Positions 16,336 through 25,219 of a stretch of DNA of 64,000 nucleotides are shown one piece after another. Under the pieces are notes generated by a model. It did no database searches. It was not told the origin of the DNA and was given only the letters and a program-made list of their open reading frames with translations. The number at the start of each line of letters is the position of its first letter. Position 1 is the stretch's first letter. The translations under genes and the position numbers were made by a program. The DNA is taken from the NCBI GenBank assembly GCA_019635315.1, contig JAHBZT010000003.1:1-64000 (forward strand), written 5' to 3'. The stretch comes from Rubrivivax sp. Its GTDB lineage: Bacteria > Pseudomonadota > Gammaproteobacteria > Burkholderiales > Burkholderiaceae_C.

Positions 16336-17433
16336 TCATGGTGCCGCCACCACGCGGTTGCGGCCCTGGGCCTTGGCCTCGGCCAGCGCCGCCTCGGCAC
16401 GCTCCAGCGTCGCCGCCACGGCCTCGCCGGCATGGTGCTCGGCCAGGCCGCAGGACATCGTGACCGCGACCGTGGCGCCGCCATGCAGGATGCGCAGCGC
16501 GGCGACGCGCTGCAGCAGCCGCTCCAGCCCGCCGCGTGCCAGCGCCGCGCGCGTGTCCGGCAGCATCAGCGCGAACGATGCGCCGGCCCAGCGTGCCAGC
16601 GCGTCGCTGGTGCGCACCTGGCGCTGCGCCTCCTGCGCTACCGCGCGCAGCACGGCGTCGCCGACGGCGTAGCCATGGGCTTCGTTGACCGGCTTGAAGG
16701 TGTCGATGTCCAGCATGGCCAGGCAGAAGGTCTGGCCCGAGCGGATGCAGCGCTGGTGCTCCTGGTCCATCAGCTCCTGCATGTGGCGGCGGTTGACGAG
16801 GCCGGTCAGCTCGTCGCGCGTGCTCTGCTCGCGCAGCCGCGCGAGTGCCTGCGCCAGCTCGGCGCGCTGCACACGCGCACGCCGGCGCATGTCGGCCAGG
16901 CGCGCGGCCAGCAGCGAGGCCGCCGGCATCATCGTCGCGACGAGCAGGAAGTGGCCGACCTCGATGACCACCGGATACTCGCGCGGGTTGCGCGCCGCGC
17001 AGGCGCCCATCACGGCGCCGAACAGCAGCACGGCATAGACGCTGACCCAGCGCATCTGGCGCGGCGTGGCCACGAACATGCCGAACATCAGCACCACCAT
17101 CACGACCGGGAAGACCGCGCCGCGCCCGGCGCCCAGCAGCGCATAGGCGACGGCGGCGCTGGTCAGCGCGAACAGCATCTGCGGCAGCGTCAGCGAGGGC
17201 TCGCCCCAGCGCCGCGAGACGCCGCTGCGGATGAGCAGCCAGAAGATCGACATGCCGGCCAGCGTGAGCAGCGACCACCAGCGCACCGCGGCCGCCGGCG
17301 CGACGCCGGTCCAGACGAAATACTGCATCGCCAGCACCGCGGCGGCCAGCAGCACCAGTGCCAGGCCGGTCTGCACCAGGCGCAGGCGCTGCACGGGGTC
17401 GGTGGTCAGCAGGACGTCGAGCGGGCGGCTCAT
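16336..17433 (-). CDS. Membrane GGDEF protein with degenerate active site
   Basis: 365 residues. The N-terminal half has about six membrane helices (residues ~20-190) in a MASE-like sensor arrangement, then a short coiled linker and a GGDEF domain (about 205-365, opening STRDELTGLVNRRHMQEL). The catalytic A-site is AGASF instead of GG(D/E)EF, so diguanylate cyclase activity is unlikely. The inhibitory I-site RxxD is kept at the right distance (RTSD, five residues before AGASF), so the protein could bind cyclic di-GMP and act as a receptor. Start MSRPLDV at 17433 is chosen because upstream codons overlap non-coding sequence. Confidence 0.85.
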   Translation of the reverse strand: MSRPLDVLLTTDPVQRLRLVQTGLALVLLAAAVLAMQYFVWTGVAPAAAVRWWSLLTLAGMSIFWLLIRSGVSRRWGEPSLTLPQMLFALTSAAVAYALLGAGRGAVFPVVMVVLMFGMFVATPRQMRWVSVYAVLLFGAVMGACAARNPREYPVVIEVGHFLLVATMMPAASLLAARLADMRRRARVQRAELAQALARLREQSTRDELTGLVNRRHMQELMDQEHQRCIRSGQTFCLAMLDIDTFKPVNEAHGYAVGDAVLRAVAQEAQRQVRTSDALARWAGASFALMLPDTRAALARGGLERLLQRVAALRILHGGATVAVTMSCGLAEHHAGEAVAATLERAEAALAEAKAQGRNRVVAAP

Positions 17434-17542
17434 CGAGGGTGCGCAAGGGCTCGCGCACGGGAGCGGCAGGAAGGGGCGGCAGTCAAGAGTGCGCGAGGGT
17501 AGCACCGCGCGGTCGGGCGCCCGCGCCGGCGGGCCAAGCCGG

Positions 17543-18103
17543 CTACCCGCCGCCGCCCAGGTGCCCCAACGGCAGCGCCGCGCCGGCCTTGACCTCGCCC
17601 AGCGAGAAGCTGGTGTGCAGGTCCTTGACGTTGGGCAGCTTGAACAGCACCTCGCGCGACAGCCGCGAGTAGGCGTCCAGGTCGGCCGCCACCACCTGCA
17701 GCTCGAAGGTGCCGGTGCCGCTGATGTAATGGCAGGACACGACCTCGGGCAGCTCGCGGATCGCGCGCTCCAGCGCCTGCGTGGCCTCGGCGTTGTTGCG
17801 CTCGGCGTCCACGCGCACGAAGGCCAGCACCCCCAGGCCGATCTTGCGGCGGTCGATCTCGGCGCGGTAGCCGGTGATGTAGCCCTGCTGCTCCAGCCAG
17901 CGTACGCGGCGCCAGGTCGGCGCCGGCGACAGGCCGATGCGCTGCGCCAGTTCGGCATTGGTCAGCCGCGCGTCGGTCTGCAGCTCGCGCAGGATGGCCA
18001 GGTCCCAGCGGTCCAGCGCGCCGTCGGGGCGCGCGACGGCCTCGTCGGCAGGCTCGCGGGTTTTCCCCAATGTCGATCGTTTCGGCGTCGTTCTCTCTTT
18101 CAC
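17543..18103 (-). CDS. Lrp/AsnC family regulator, divergent from indolepyruvate ferredoxin oxidoreductase
   Basis: 186 residues from GTG 18103; TTG 18070 would give 175. The core begins LDRWDLAILRELQTDARLT with the helix-turn-helix NAELAQRIGLSPAPTWRRVR, then the RAM domain (YISGTGTFELQVVAADLDAY). The frame is open up to an ATG at 18166, but that would give an unusually long tail of basic residues, so it is not preferred. Divergent placement from the oxidoreductase gene is common in betaproteobacteria and implies control of aromatic or branched amino-acid breakdown, probably sensing the amino acid (inference). Confidence 0.88.
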   Translation of the reverse strand: MKERTTPKRSTLGKTREPADEAVARPDGALDRWDLAILRELQTDARLTNAELAQRIGLSPAPTWRRVRWLEQQGYITGYRAEIDRRKIGLGVLAFVRVDAERNNAEATQALERAIRELPEVVSCHYISGTGTFELQVVAADLDAYSRLSREVLFKLPNVKDLHTSFSLGEVKAGAALPLGHLGGGG

Positions 18104-18229
18104 GGAAGCTCTCGCGCAAGATCCTTTCCGCAAGAATGGCATGGCGGGCATCAATAGAAAAGACATGCACGAAGCCTTTGCCTACACTGCCCGGTTGTCC
18201 GACCCGCCGTCGCGCCAGGAGCCCCGCCG
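18104..18229. promoter_or_regulatory. Divergent promoter region with paired half-sites
   Basis: The spacer is richer in A and T than its surroundings. Two similar words, CTTTCACGGAAG (18098-18109) and CTTTCCGCAAG (18124-18134), lie about 26 bp apart and could be Lrp-type binding sites. TACACT at 18184-18189 is a possible -10 for the oxidoreductase gene. Neither is proved by the sequence alone. Confidence 0.35.
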
Positions 18230-21200
18230 ATGAATGCCCCGCTGCCCGAAGCCGTCCGCAAGGCCCTCGAGACCGCCTCGCTGGACGACAAGTACACGCT
18301 GGCGGCGGGCCGCGCCTTCATGAGCGGCGTGCAGGCGCTGGTGCGGCTGCCGATGCTGCAGCGCCAGCGCGACGTGCTGGCGGGGCTGAATACCGCCGGC
18401 TTCGTCAGCGGCTACCGCGGCAGCCCGCTGGGCGGCTACGACCAGGCGCTGTGGGCGGCGAAGAAGCACCTGGCCGAGCACCATGTCGTATTCCAGCCCG
18501 GCGTCAACGAGGAACTCGGCGCCACCGCGGTGTGGGGCACGCAGCAGCTGGACCTGTATCCGCAGCAGCGCAAGTACGACGGCGTCTTCGGCATCTGGTA
18601 CGGCAAGGGTCCGGGCGTGGACCGCTGCTCGGACGTCTTCAAGCACGCCAACATGGCCGGCACGGCGAAGCACGGCGGCGTGATCGCGATCGCGGGCGAC
18701 GACCATGTCGCCAAGAGCAGCACCGCGCCGCACCAGAGCGACCACATCTTCAAGGCCTGCGGCCTGCCGGTCTTCTTCCCGAGCAACGTGCAGGACATCC
18801 TGGACATGGGCCTGCACGCCTTCGCGATGAGCCGCTTCGCCGGGCTGTGGAGCGGCATGAAGACGATCCAGGAGGTCGTCGAGTCCTCCTCGTCGGTGAT
18901 CGTCGACCCGGCGCGCGTGAAGATCGTGCTGCCCGAGGACTTCCGCATGCCGCCCGGCGGCCTGCACATCCGCTGGCCCGACGCGCCGCTGGAGCAGGAA
19001 GCGCGGCTGATGGACTACAAGTGGTATGCCGCGCTGGCCTACGTGCGCGCGAACCGGCTCAACCACAACGTCATCGAGACCGCGAACGACCGCTTCGGGC
19101 TGATCGCCAGCGGCAAGGCCTACAACGACACGCGCCAGGCGCTGGCCGACCTGGGCCTGGACGACGACACCTGCCGCGCCCTGGGCATCCGGCTGCACAA
19201 GGTCAACGTGGTGTGGCCGCTGGAGGCCAGCATCACGCGCGAGTTCGCGACCGGCCTGCGCGAGATCCTGGTCGTCGAGGAGAAGCGCCAGATCATCGAG
19301 TACCAGCTCAAGGAAGAGCTGTACAACTGGCGCCCCGACGTGCGCCCCAACGTGCTGGGCAAGTTCGACGAGCCGGAAGGCGACAGCACCGGCGGCGAAT
19401 GGAGCATGCCCAACCCGAGCGAGAACTGGCTGCTGCGCGCCAAGGCCGACCTGACGCCGGCGATCATCGCCAAGGCCATCGCGAAGCGGCTGAAGAAGCT
19501 GGGCGTGCCCGGGGACGTGGCCGCGCGCATGGACCGCCGCATCGCCGAGATCGAGGCACGCGAGCGCCAGCTCGCCGAGCTGAAGATCGACACCGGCGAC
19601 CGCGCGCCGTGGTTCTGCAGCGGCTGCCCGCACAACACCAGCACGCGCGTGCCCGAGGGCAGCCGCGCCGTGGCCGGCATCGGCTGCCACTACATGGCGG
19701 TGTGGATGGACCGCAGCACGAGCACCTTCACGCAGATGGGCGGCGAGGGCGTGCCCTGGGTCGGCCAGGCGCCGTTCACCCACGAGCCGCACATCTTCGC
19801 CAACCTGGGCGACGGCACCTACTTCCACAGCGGCATCCTGGCGATCCGCCAGAGCATCGCCGCCGGCGTCAACATCACCTACAAGGTGCTCTACAACGAC
19901 GCGGTCGCGATGACCGGCGGCCAGCAGGTCGGCGAGCGGCCCGAGGGCCACAGCGTCCTGCAGATCATGAAGAGCCTGGTCAGCGAGGGCGTCGCAAAGC
20001 TGACCATCGTCACCGACCAGCCCGAGAAGTACAACGGCGTGGCGCTGGAACCGGGGGTCGTCGTGCACCACCGCGACGAGCTCGACCGCATCCAGCGCGA
20101 ATTCCGCGAGATCCGGGGCACGACGGTCATCCTCTACGACCAGACCTGCGCCACCGAGAAGCGCCGCCGCCGCAAGCGCGGCAAGCTGGCCACGCCCGAC
20201 AAGCGCGTGGTCATCAACGAGCTGGTCTGCGAAGGCTGCGGCGACTGCAGCGTGCAGAGCAACTGCCTGAGCGTGGAGCCCGTGGAGACCGAGTTCGGGC
20301 GCAAGCGGCGCATCAACCAGAACACCTGCAACCTGGACTACTCCTGCACCAAGGGCTTCTGCCCGAGCTTCGTCACCGTCGAAGGCGGCACGCTGAAGAA
20401 ACCCAAGAAGGAGAAGGTCGGCTCGCTCGCGGGACTGCCGCCGCTGCCCGAGCCGATGCTGCCGCTGGCCGAGCGCGCCTGGGGCATCGTCGTCGCCGGC
20501 GTCGGCGGCACCGGCGTCATCACCATCGGCCAGCTGCTGGGCATGGCCGCGCACCTGGAAGGCAAGGGCGTCGTCACGCAGGACGCCGGCGGCCTGGCGC
20601 AGAAGGGCGGCGCGACCTGGAGCCACATCCAGATCGCCAACCGCGCCGATGCGATCCACACCACCAAGGTCGACACCGCGCAGGCCGATCTGGTGATCGC
20701 CTGCGACGCCATCGTCGGCGCGTCCAAGTACACGCTGGCGGCGATGAAGCCCGGCCGCACCTACGTGGCGCTGAATACCCACGGCACGCCGACCGCGGCC
20801 TTCGTGCGCAATGCCGACTGGACGAGCCCGAATGCCAACTGCGAGGCCGCGCTGGCGGCCAGCGTCGGCGCGCAGAACCTGGGCGCCTTCGACGCCGAGC
20901 AGGCCGCGGTGCAGCTGCTGGGCGACAGCATCTACACGAACCCGCTGCTGCTGGGCTACGCCTGGCAGCAGGGCCGCGTGCCGCTGTCGCACGCGGCGCT
21001 GATGCGCGCGATCGAGCTCAACGGCGTGCAGGTCGACAACAACAAGGCGGCCTTCGAATGGGGCCGCCGCTGCGCGCACGACCTGGCCTCGGTGCAGGCG
21101 CAGTACAAGGCTGCGGCGGTGATCCAGTTCGTCAGGAAGCCGTCGCTCGACGAGATGGTGGCGCGCCGCGTCGAGTTCCTGACCGGCTACCAGGACGCCG

Positions 21201-21790
21201 CCTACGCCGCGCAGTACCAGGCCTTCGTGGCCCGCGTGCGCGAGGCCGAGGCGAAGCTCGGCGCCGGCACGGCATTGGCCGAGGCCGTCGCCCGCTACCT
21301 GTTCAAGCTGATGGCCTACAAGGACGAGTACGAGGTCGCGCGGCTGCACACCGACCCGGCGTTCACGCAGAAGATCGCCGACATGTTCGAGGGCGACTAC
21401 AGGCTGGTGCACCACCTGGCGCCGCCGCTGACCGCCAGGCGCAACGACAAGGGTGAGCTGGTCAAGCAGCCCTACGGCCCGTGGATGCGCCGCGCCTTCG
21501 TGCTGCTGGCGAAGATGAAGGGCCTGCGCGGCGGCGCGCTCGACCTCTTCGGCCGCAGCGAGGAGCGGCGCACCGAGCGTGCACTGATCCAGGAATACCG
21601 CGACTGCATCGAGGAACTGCTGAAGACGCTGGACGCCGGCAACCTGGCCCTGGCCGCGGAGATCGCGCGCATTCCCGAGGAGATCCGCGGCTACGGCCAT
21701 GTCAAGGAGCGGCATCTCAAGGCGGCGCGCACGAAGTGGGATGCGCTGATGCAGCGCTGGCGCGCCGGGCGGGTGAAGCAGGCCGCCTGA
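18230..21790 (+). CDS. Indolepyruvate ferredoxin oxidoreductase, fused single-chain type
   Basis: 1186 residues. Oxidatively decarboxylates aryl or branched 2-oxo acids from transaminated amino acids to acyl-CoA, using thiamine diphosphate and reducing ferredoxin. In order: N-terminal pyrimidine-binding domain (GFVSGYRGSPLGGYD near residue 60), thiamine diphosphate domain (GIGCHYM ~ 484, GDGTYFHSG ~ 527), an iron-sulfur segment (CEGCGDCSVQSNC ~ 667 and a second Cys group NTCNLDYSCTKGFC), the gamma domain (VVAGVGGTGVITIG ~ 756) and a C-terminal extension. Archaea split this enzyme into IorA and IorB; proteobacteria often fuse it. The divergent Lrp gene is its probable regulator. Confidence 0.93.
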   Translation: MNAPLPEAVRKALETASLDDKYTLAAGRAFMSGVQALVRLPMLQRQRDVLAGLNTAGFVSGYRGSPLGGYDQALWAAKKHLAEHHVVFQPGVNEELGATAVWGTQQLDLYPQQRKYDGVFGIWYGKGPGVDRCSDVFKHANMAGTAKHGGVIAIAGDDHVAKSSTAPHQSDHIFKACGLPVFFPSNVQDILDMGLHAFAMSRFAGLWSGMKTIQEVVESSSSVIVDPARVKIVLPEDFRMPPGGLHIRWPDAPLEQEARLMDYKWYAALAYVRANRLNHNVIETANDRFGLIASGKAYNDTRQALADLGLDDDTCRALGIRLHKVNVVWPLEASITREFATGLREILVVEEKRQIIEYQLKEELYNWRPDVRPNVLGKFDEPEGDSTGGEWSMPNPSENWLLRAKADLTPAIIAKAIAKRLKKLGVPGDVAARMDRRIAEIEARERQLAELKIDTGDRAPWFCSGCPHNTSTRVPEGSRAVAGIGCHYMAVWMDRSTSTFTQMGGEGVPWVGQAPFTHEPHIFANLGDGTYFHSGILAIRQSIAAGVNITYKVLYNDAVAMTGGQQVGERPEGHSVLQIMKSLVSEGVAKLTIVTDQPEKYNGVALEPGVVVHHRDELDRIQREFREIRGTTVILYDQTCATEKRRRRKRGKLATPDKRVVINELVCEGCGDCSVQSNCLSVEPVETEFGRKRRINQNTCNLDYSCTKGFCPSFVTVEGGTLKKPKKEKVGSLAGLPPLPEPMLPLAERAWGIVVAGVGGTGVITIGQLLGMAAHLEGKGVVTQDAGGLAQKGGATWSHIQIANRADAIHTTKVDTAQADLVIACDAIVGASKYTLAAMKPGRTYVALNTHGTPTAAFVRNADWTSPNANCEAALAASVGAQNLGAFDAEQAAVQLLGDSIYTNPLLLGYAWQQGRVPLSHAALMRAIELNGVQVDNNKAAFEWGRRCAHDLASVQAQYKAAAVIQFVRKPSLDEMVARRVEFLTGYQDAAYAAQYQAFVARVREAEAKLGAGTALAEAVARYLFKLMAYKDEYEVARLHTDPAFTQKIADMFEGDYRLVHHLAPPLTARRNDKGELVKQPYGPWMRRAFVLLAKMKGLRGGALDLFGRSEERRTERALIQEYRDCIEELLKTLDAGNLALAAEIARIPEEIRGYGHVKERHLKAARTKWDALMQRWRAGRVKQAA

Positions 21791-21834
21791 TCGACAACCT
21801 CGGCCGGCGGCCGGCGCCGCCGCTAGGAGAGGCC

Positions 21835-22560
21835 ATGGACGGACTCGCGAAGCGTCACCAGATCCACGGCGTGCAGCCGGTGCTGCCGGTGCCCGACCTC
21901 GCGGCGGCGCTGGACTGGTTTGCGCGCGTGCTCGGCTTTTCGACCGACTTCGTGATGGGCGAGCCGCCGGACTATGCGCGCGTGCGGCTGGGCGACCGCA
22001 GCTGGGGCGATTCGGTCTACATCCACCTGCGCCGGGCCGAGGCGCCGGTCACGCCCTGCGGCGAGATCCGCCTGCATGTGGGCCACGACCTCGACGGGCT
22101 GCATGCCCATGCCCTGACCCAGGGCGCGGAAGTCATCGAGCCGCCCACCGACCAGCCCTGGGGCCTGCGCGAGATGATGCTGCGTGCACCCGGCGGGCAC
22201 GAGATCATCCTCGGCGCGGAGATCGCTCCCGCGCCGCCGGCCGCGCGGCCGCGCGCGGTGCTGGCCTGCTTCCGCCCCAAGCCGGGGCGGGCCGAGGCGC
22301 TGCTGGCGGTGGTGCGCGAACATGTGCCGACGCTGCAGCGGCTGGGGCTGGCGACGATGCGCGCCTCGCTGGTCATGCGCGCCGCCGACGGCACGCTGGT
22401 CGAGGCCTTCGAATGGGCCTCGGCCGAGGCCATCGACGCCGCGCACCGCCACCCCGAGGTGCTGGCGATGTGGCAGCGCTTCGAGGACTGCTGCGACTAC
22501 ACGAGCCTGGCCGAACTGGCCGAAGCGCGGCACCCGTTCGCCGAATTCGAGGTGGCGTGA
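21835..22560 (+). CDS. VOC-domain protein fused to a monooxygenase-like dimeric barrel domain
   Basis: 241 residues. Residues ~10-130 form a glyoxalase/bleomycin-resistance (VOC) domain: VQPVLPVPDLAAALDWFARVLGF at the start and the repeat GLREMMLRAPGGHEIILG at the end, with possible metal-binding His and Glu. Residues ~140-240 (AVLACFRPKPGRAEALLAVV) look like a ferredoxin-like alpha/beta barrel domain of the antibiotic-biosynthesis-monooxygenase type. The combination is uncommon. A good ribosome binding site (AGGAGAGG) precedes the ATG, and its stop overlaps the Nudix start (GTGA), so the two products are made together. The substrate is unknown. Confidence 0.8.
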   Translation: MDGLAKRHQIHGVQPVLPVPDLAAALDWFARVLGFSTDFVMGEPPDYARVRLGDRSWGDSVYIHLRRAEAPVTPCGEIRLHVGHDLDGLHAHALTQGAEVIEPPTDQPWGLREMMLRAPGGHEIILGAEIAPAPPAARPRAVLACFRPKPGRAEALLAVVREHVPTLQRLGLATMRASLVMRAADGTLVEAFEWASAEAIDAAHRHPEVLAMWQRFEDCCDYTSLAELAEARHPFAEFEVA

Positions 22561-23387
22561 CGCGCTGGCGCGCGCTGCACGAGGCGACGCGCGCCGAGCG
22601 GCCGCGCGTGCCCTTCGTCGTCGCCGGCCGCGCGGTCGGCTCGGTCGCGGTCGACGAGCTGCCGGGGCTGCGGGGCCTGCACCCGGGGCTGCGCGTGGCG
22701 GCCGACCGCGTCGTGCTGACGGCGCAGGATCCCGGCGCAGCGCTGGCCACGGTCAATGCGCGGCTGCGCGACGCGGGCCGCATCCTCGCCTGGCGCGACG
22801 AGCCCTTCGCGCTGCCCGACCCGGCCGACGGCTCGCCGCTGGCCAGCATGGAGCGCGCCGCGGCGCGCTTCTGGGGCACGCTGACGCTGGGCGCGCATGG
22901 CAACGGCTATGTCGCCGACGCCGCGGGCCGGCCGGTGGCGCTGTGGATCGCGCGCCGCTCGCCGCTGAAGGCCACCGACCCGGGGCGGCTGGACAACCTG
23001 GTCGGCGGCGGCGTGCCCTGGGGCCAGTCGCCGCTCGAGACGCTGGTGCGCGAGGCCTGGGAGGAGGCCGGCCTGCAGCCGGCGGAGCTGCAGGCGGCGC
23101 GCGCCGGCAGCGTGCTGCGCCTGGCGCGCGACATCCCCGAGGGCTTCCAGCAGGAGTGGCTGCATGCCTTTGACGTCGAGCTGCCGCCCGGCCGCGTGCC
23201 GGTCAACGAGGACGGCGAGGTCGCCGGCTTCGAGCTGCTGCCGCTGGCCGACGCGCTGGCCGCGGTGGACGAGATGACGGTCGACGCCGCGCTGGTGACG
23301 CTGGACTTCGCGGCCCGCCACGGCCTCGTCGACGACGACGCGCTGCGCGCCGGCCTGCGCGCGCTGCGCCGGCACCCGGGCGCCTGA
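22557..23387 (+). CDS. Nudix hydrolase with N-terminal DUF4743 domain
   Basis: 276 residues from the overlapping GTG. The C-terminal half carries a complete Nudix box, GGGVPWGQSPLETLVREAW then EEAGLQ, with the REXXEEXG metal-binding core. The N-terminal ~110 residues resemble DUF4743, the partner domain of fungal/plant Nudix enzymes related to thiamine diphosphate clean-up (YJR142W type), which remove damaged thiamine diphosphate forms. That function is transferred from relatives, not shown here. It is interesting that the thiamine-diphosphate-dependent oxidoreductase lies two genes upstream. Confidence 0.85.
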   Translation: MTRWRALHEATRAERPRVPFVVAGRAVGSVAVDELPGLRGLHPGLRVAADRVVLTAQDPGAALATVNARLRDAGRILAWRDEPFALPDPADGSPLASMERAAARFWGTLTLGAHGNGYVADAAGRPVALWIARRSPLKATDPGRLDNLVGGGVPWGQSPLETLVREAWEEAGLQPAELQAARAGSVLRLARDIPEGFQQEWLHAFDVELPPGRVPVNEDGEVAGFELLPLADALAAVDEMTVDAALVTLDFAARHGLVDDDALRAGLRALRRHPGA

Positions 23388-23479
23388 ACGCGGCGGCCCG
23401 GTGGCGCCGCCCGGTGCGCGCCGGACCGGCAAGACCCCGCGCCGCCCGCGCCGGGCGCGCGGCACCGATACTGCGCGCG

Positions 23480-24022
23480 ATGACCGCGAGCGAGCCCTAC
23501 ACGACCCCGGCGATCGCGCTGCACTGGCTGCTGGCGCTGGCCATCGTGGGCATGCTGGCGCTGGGCACCTGGATGACCTCGCTGCCGCTGTCGCCGTTGC
23601 GCCTGAAGCTCTACAACTGGCACAAGTGGGCCGGCGTCGTGGTGCTGGCGCTTTCCCTGCTGCGCCTGGCCTGGCGGCTGGCGCACCGGCCGCCGGCGGC
23701 GGTGGCCATGCCGGCCTGGCAGCGCTGCGCCGCGGCGGCCAGCCATGCCGCGATGTACGGGCTGTTCGTCGCCGTGCCGCTGGCCGGCTGGGCCTACAGC
23801 TCCGCCGCCGGCTTCCCGGTCGTGCTGTTCGGCGTCTGGCCGCTGCCGGACTTCGTCGCTGCCGACCGCGCGCTGGCCGAGGCCATCCGCCCGCTGCACC
23901 GCCTGCTGGCCTGGACGCTGGCGGCGCTCGCGGCGCTGCATGTCGCGGCGGCGCTGCACCACCAGTTCGTGCTGCGCGACGGCCTGCTCGCGCGCATGTG
24001 GCCGGTGCGGCGCCGGCGCTGA
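23480..24022 (+). CDS. Cytochrome b561 family membrane protein
   Basis: 180 residues with four membrane helices. Histidines that can hold two b-type hemes are seen in ALHWLLALAI (helix 1), YNWHKWAGV (helix 2), SHAAMYGLF (helix 3) and LHRLLAWTL/ALHVAAALHH (helix 4). Prokaryotic b561 proteins move electrons from quinol to periplasmic acceptors, including superoxide (SodB-like CybB). It heads a four-gene operon with three YceI proteins; b561-YceI pairs are frequent in proteobacteria. GATACT lies 7 bases before the ATG and no Shine-Dalgarno sequence is visible. Confidence 0.9.
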   Translation: MTASEPYTTPAIALHWLLALAIVGMLALGTWMTSLPLSPLRLKLYNWHKWAGVVVLALSLLRLAWRLAHRPPAAVAMPAWQRCAAAASHAAMYGLFVAVPLAGWAYSSAAGFPVVLFGVWPLPDFVAADRALAEAIRPLHRLLAWTLAALAALHVAAALHHQFVLRDGLLARMWPVRRRR

Positions 24023-24041
24023 ACCGAAGGAGCGATCGCCG

Positions 24042-24611
24042 ATGCGCCGACGCAAGCTTCTCGTCCTCGCGCTGCTGGCCGCGGCGGCGCCGGCGGCCGC
24101 GCAGCCGGCGGCGCGGCTGCTGCCCGAAGGCAGCGAGATCGTCTTCACGACGCGCCAGATGGGGGTGCCGGTGGAGGGCCGCTTCACGCGCTTTTCGGCC
24201 GAGGTCGCGCTCGATGCGCGGCAGCCGCAGGCGGGGCGTGTCGTGCTGCTCGTCGACACCGCCAGCGCGCGCTTCGGCGCCGCCGAGCTGGACAGCGAGG
24301 TGCCGCAGCCGATCTGGCTGGCCAGCGCCGCCTTCCCGCAGGCGCGCTTCGAGTCGACGGCCATCGCTGCCGCCGGCGGCGGCCGCTTCGAGGTCGCCGG
24401 CCGGCTGACGATCAAGGGCACGACGCGCGAGCTGCGCGTGCCGGTGACGCTGGCCGTCGACGGCGCGCAGACCGTGGCTGCCGGCCGCTTCACGCTCAAG
24501 CGGCTGGACTTCAGGGTCGGCGAGGCCGAGTGGAGCGACACCTCGCTGCTCGCCGACGAGGTGCAGGTGCGTTTCCGGCTGCGCCTGGACGGCCTGCCGC
24601 TGCCGCCGTGA
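24042..24611 (+). CDS. YceI family periplasmic protein (copy 1)
   Basis: 189 residues with a signal peptide (MRRRKLLVLALLAAAAPAAAQ). The mature protein is the YceI lipocalin-like barrel, which binds long isoprenoid or amide lipids in characterised relatives such as polyprenyl-binding TT1927b. Landmarks: EIVFTTRQMGVPVEGRFTRF, FESTAI and GRLTIKGTTRELRVPV. It is more diverged than the two copies that follow and lacks their ACxA/CGGDFEA cysteines. A ribosome binding site (GAAGGAG) precedes the ATG. Confidence 0.88.
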   Translation: MRRRKLLVLALLAAAAPAAAQPAARLLPEGSEIVFTTRQMGVPVEGRFTRFSAEVALDARQPQAGRVVLLVDTASARFGAAELDSEVPQPIWLASAAFPQARFESTAIAAAGGGRFEVAGRLTIKGTTRELRVPVTLAVDGAQTVAAGRFTLKRLDFRVGEAEWSDTSLLADEVQVRFRLRLDGLPLPP

Positions 24612-25219
24612 GGCCGCAGCCGGTGCGGCGGCTCGCGCCCTGGGTCCTCGCGCTTGCCGCGGGCGCCGCGGGTGCGCAGTCCGGGGCGCCCGCCCAGGGG
24701 CCGGCCGCCGGCGGCCTGCCGGTCTACACGCTGGACCCCACGCACACCTTCGTCAGCTTCGAGATTCGGCCGGCCGGCCTGTCGACGGCGCGCGGCCGCT
24801 TCGACCGCAAGCAGGGCCGCATCGCCTTCGACCGCGCGGCGCGGCGCGGCGAGGTCGAGATCGAGGTCGCGACGGCATCGGTCAGCACCGGCGTGCCGGC
24901 CTTCGACGCGCTGCTGCGCGGCGAGTCACTGCTGGCCAGCGAGCGCCACCCGACGGCACGCTTCGTCGGCGAACGCTTCGACTTCGAAGGCGACCGCGTC
25001 AGCGCCGTCGCCGGCACGCTGACGCTGCGCGGGCGCACGCAGCCGCTGACGCTGCGCGCGACACGCTTCGCGTGTTATGCCAACCCGCTGTTCCAGCGCG
25101 AGGTCTGCGGCGGCGACTTCGAGGCGCCACTGCGCCACCGCGACTTCGGCATCGCGGCGCCGGCCGGCGTGCCCGAGGAGGTTCGCCTCGTCGTGCAGGT
25201 GGAGGCGATCCGCCAGTGA
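24608..25219 (+). CDS. YceI family periplasmic protein (copy 2)
   Basis: 203 residues from GTG 24608, which overlaps the previous stop as GTGA. Signal peptide to about residue 25 (VLALAAGAAGAQ). The YceI core starts YTLDPTHTFVSFEIR and includes RGRFDRKQG, LLASERHPTARF and the C-terminal ATRFACYANP...VCGGDFEA block, whose two cysteines could form a disulfide. Copy 3 shares this block, so these two arose from a more recent duplication than copy 1 (inference from shared motifs). Confidence 0.88.
   Translation: MRPQPVRRLAPWVLALAAGAAGAQSGAPAQGPAAGGLPVYTLDPTHTFVSFEIRPAGLSTARGRFDRKQGRIAFDRAARRGEVEIEVATASVSTGVPAFDALLRGESLLASERHPTARFVGERFDFEGDRVSAVAGTLTLRGRTQPLTLRATRFACYANPLFQREVCGGDFEAPLRHRDFGIAAPAGVPEEVRLVVQVEAIRQ

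Noticed and set aside
18104-18166. Longer start (ATG 18166) for the Lrp regulator
   Set aside because: It would consume most of the divergent promoter region and add an atypical basic tail.
18182-21715. 1177-codon minus-strand frame opposite the indolepyruvate ferredoxin oxidoreductase
   Set aside because: Composition of a shadow frame (His/Gln/Val/Arg-rich) and no start context.
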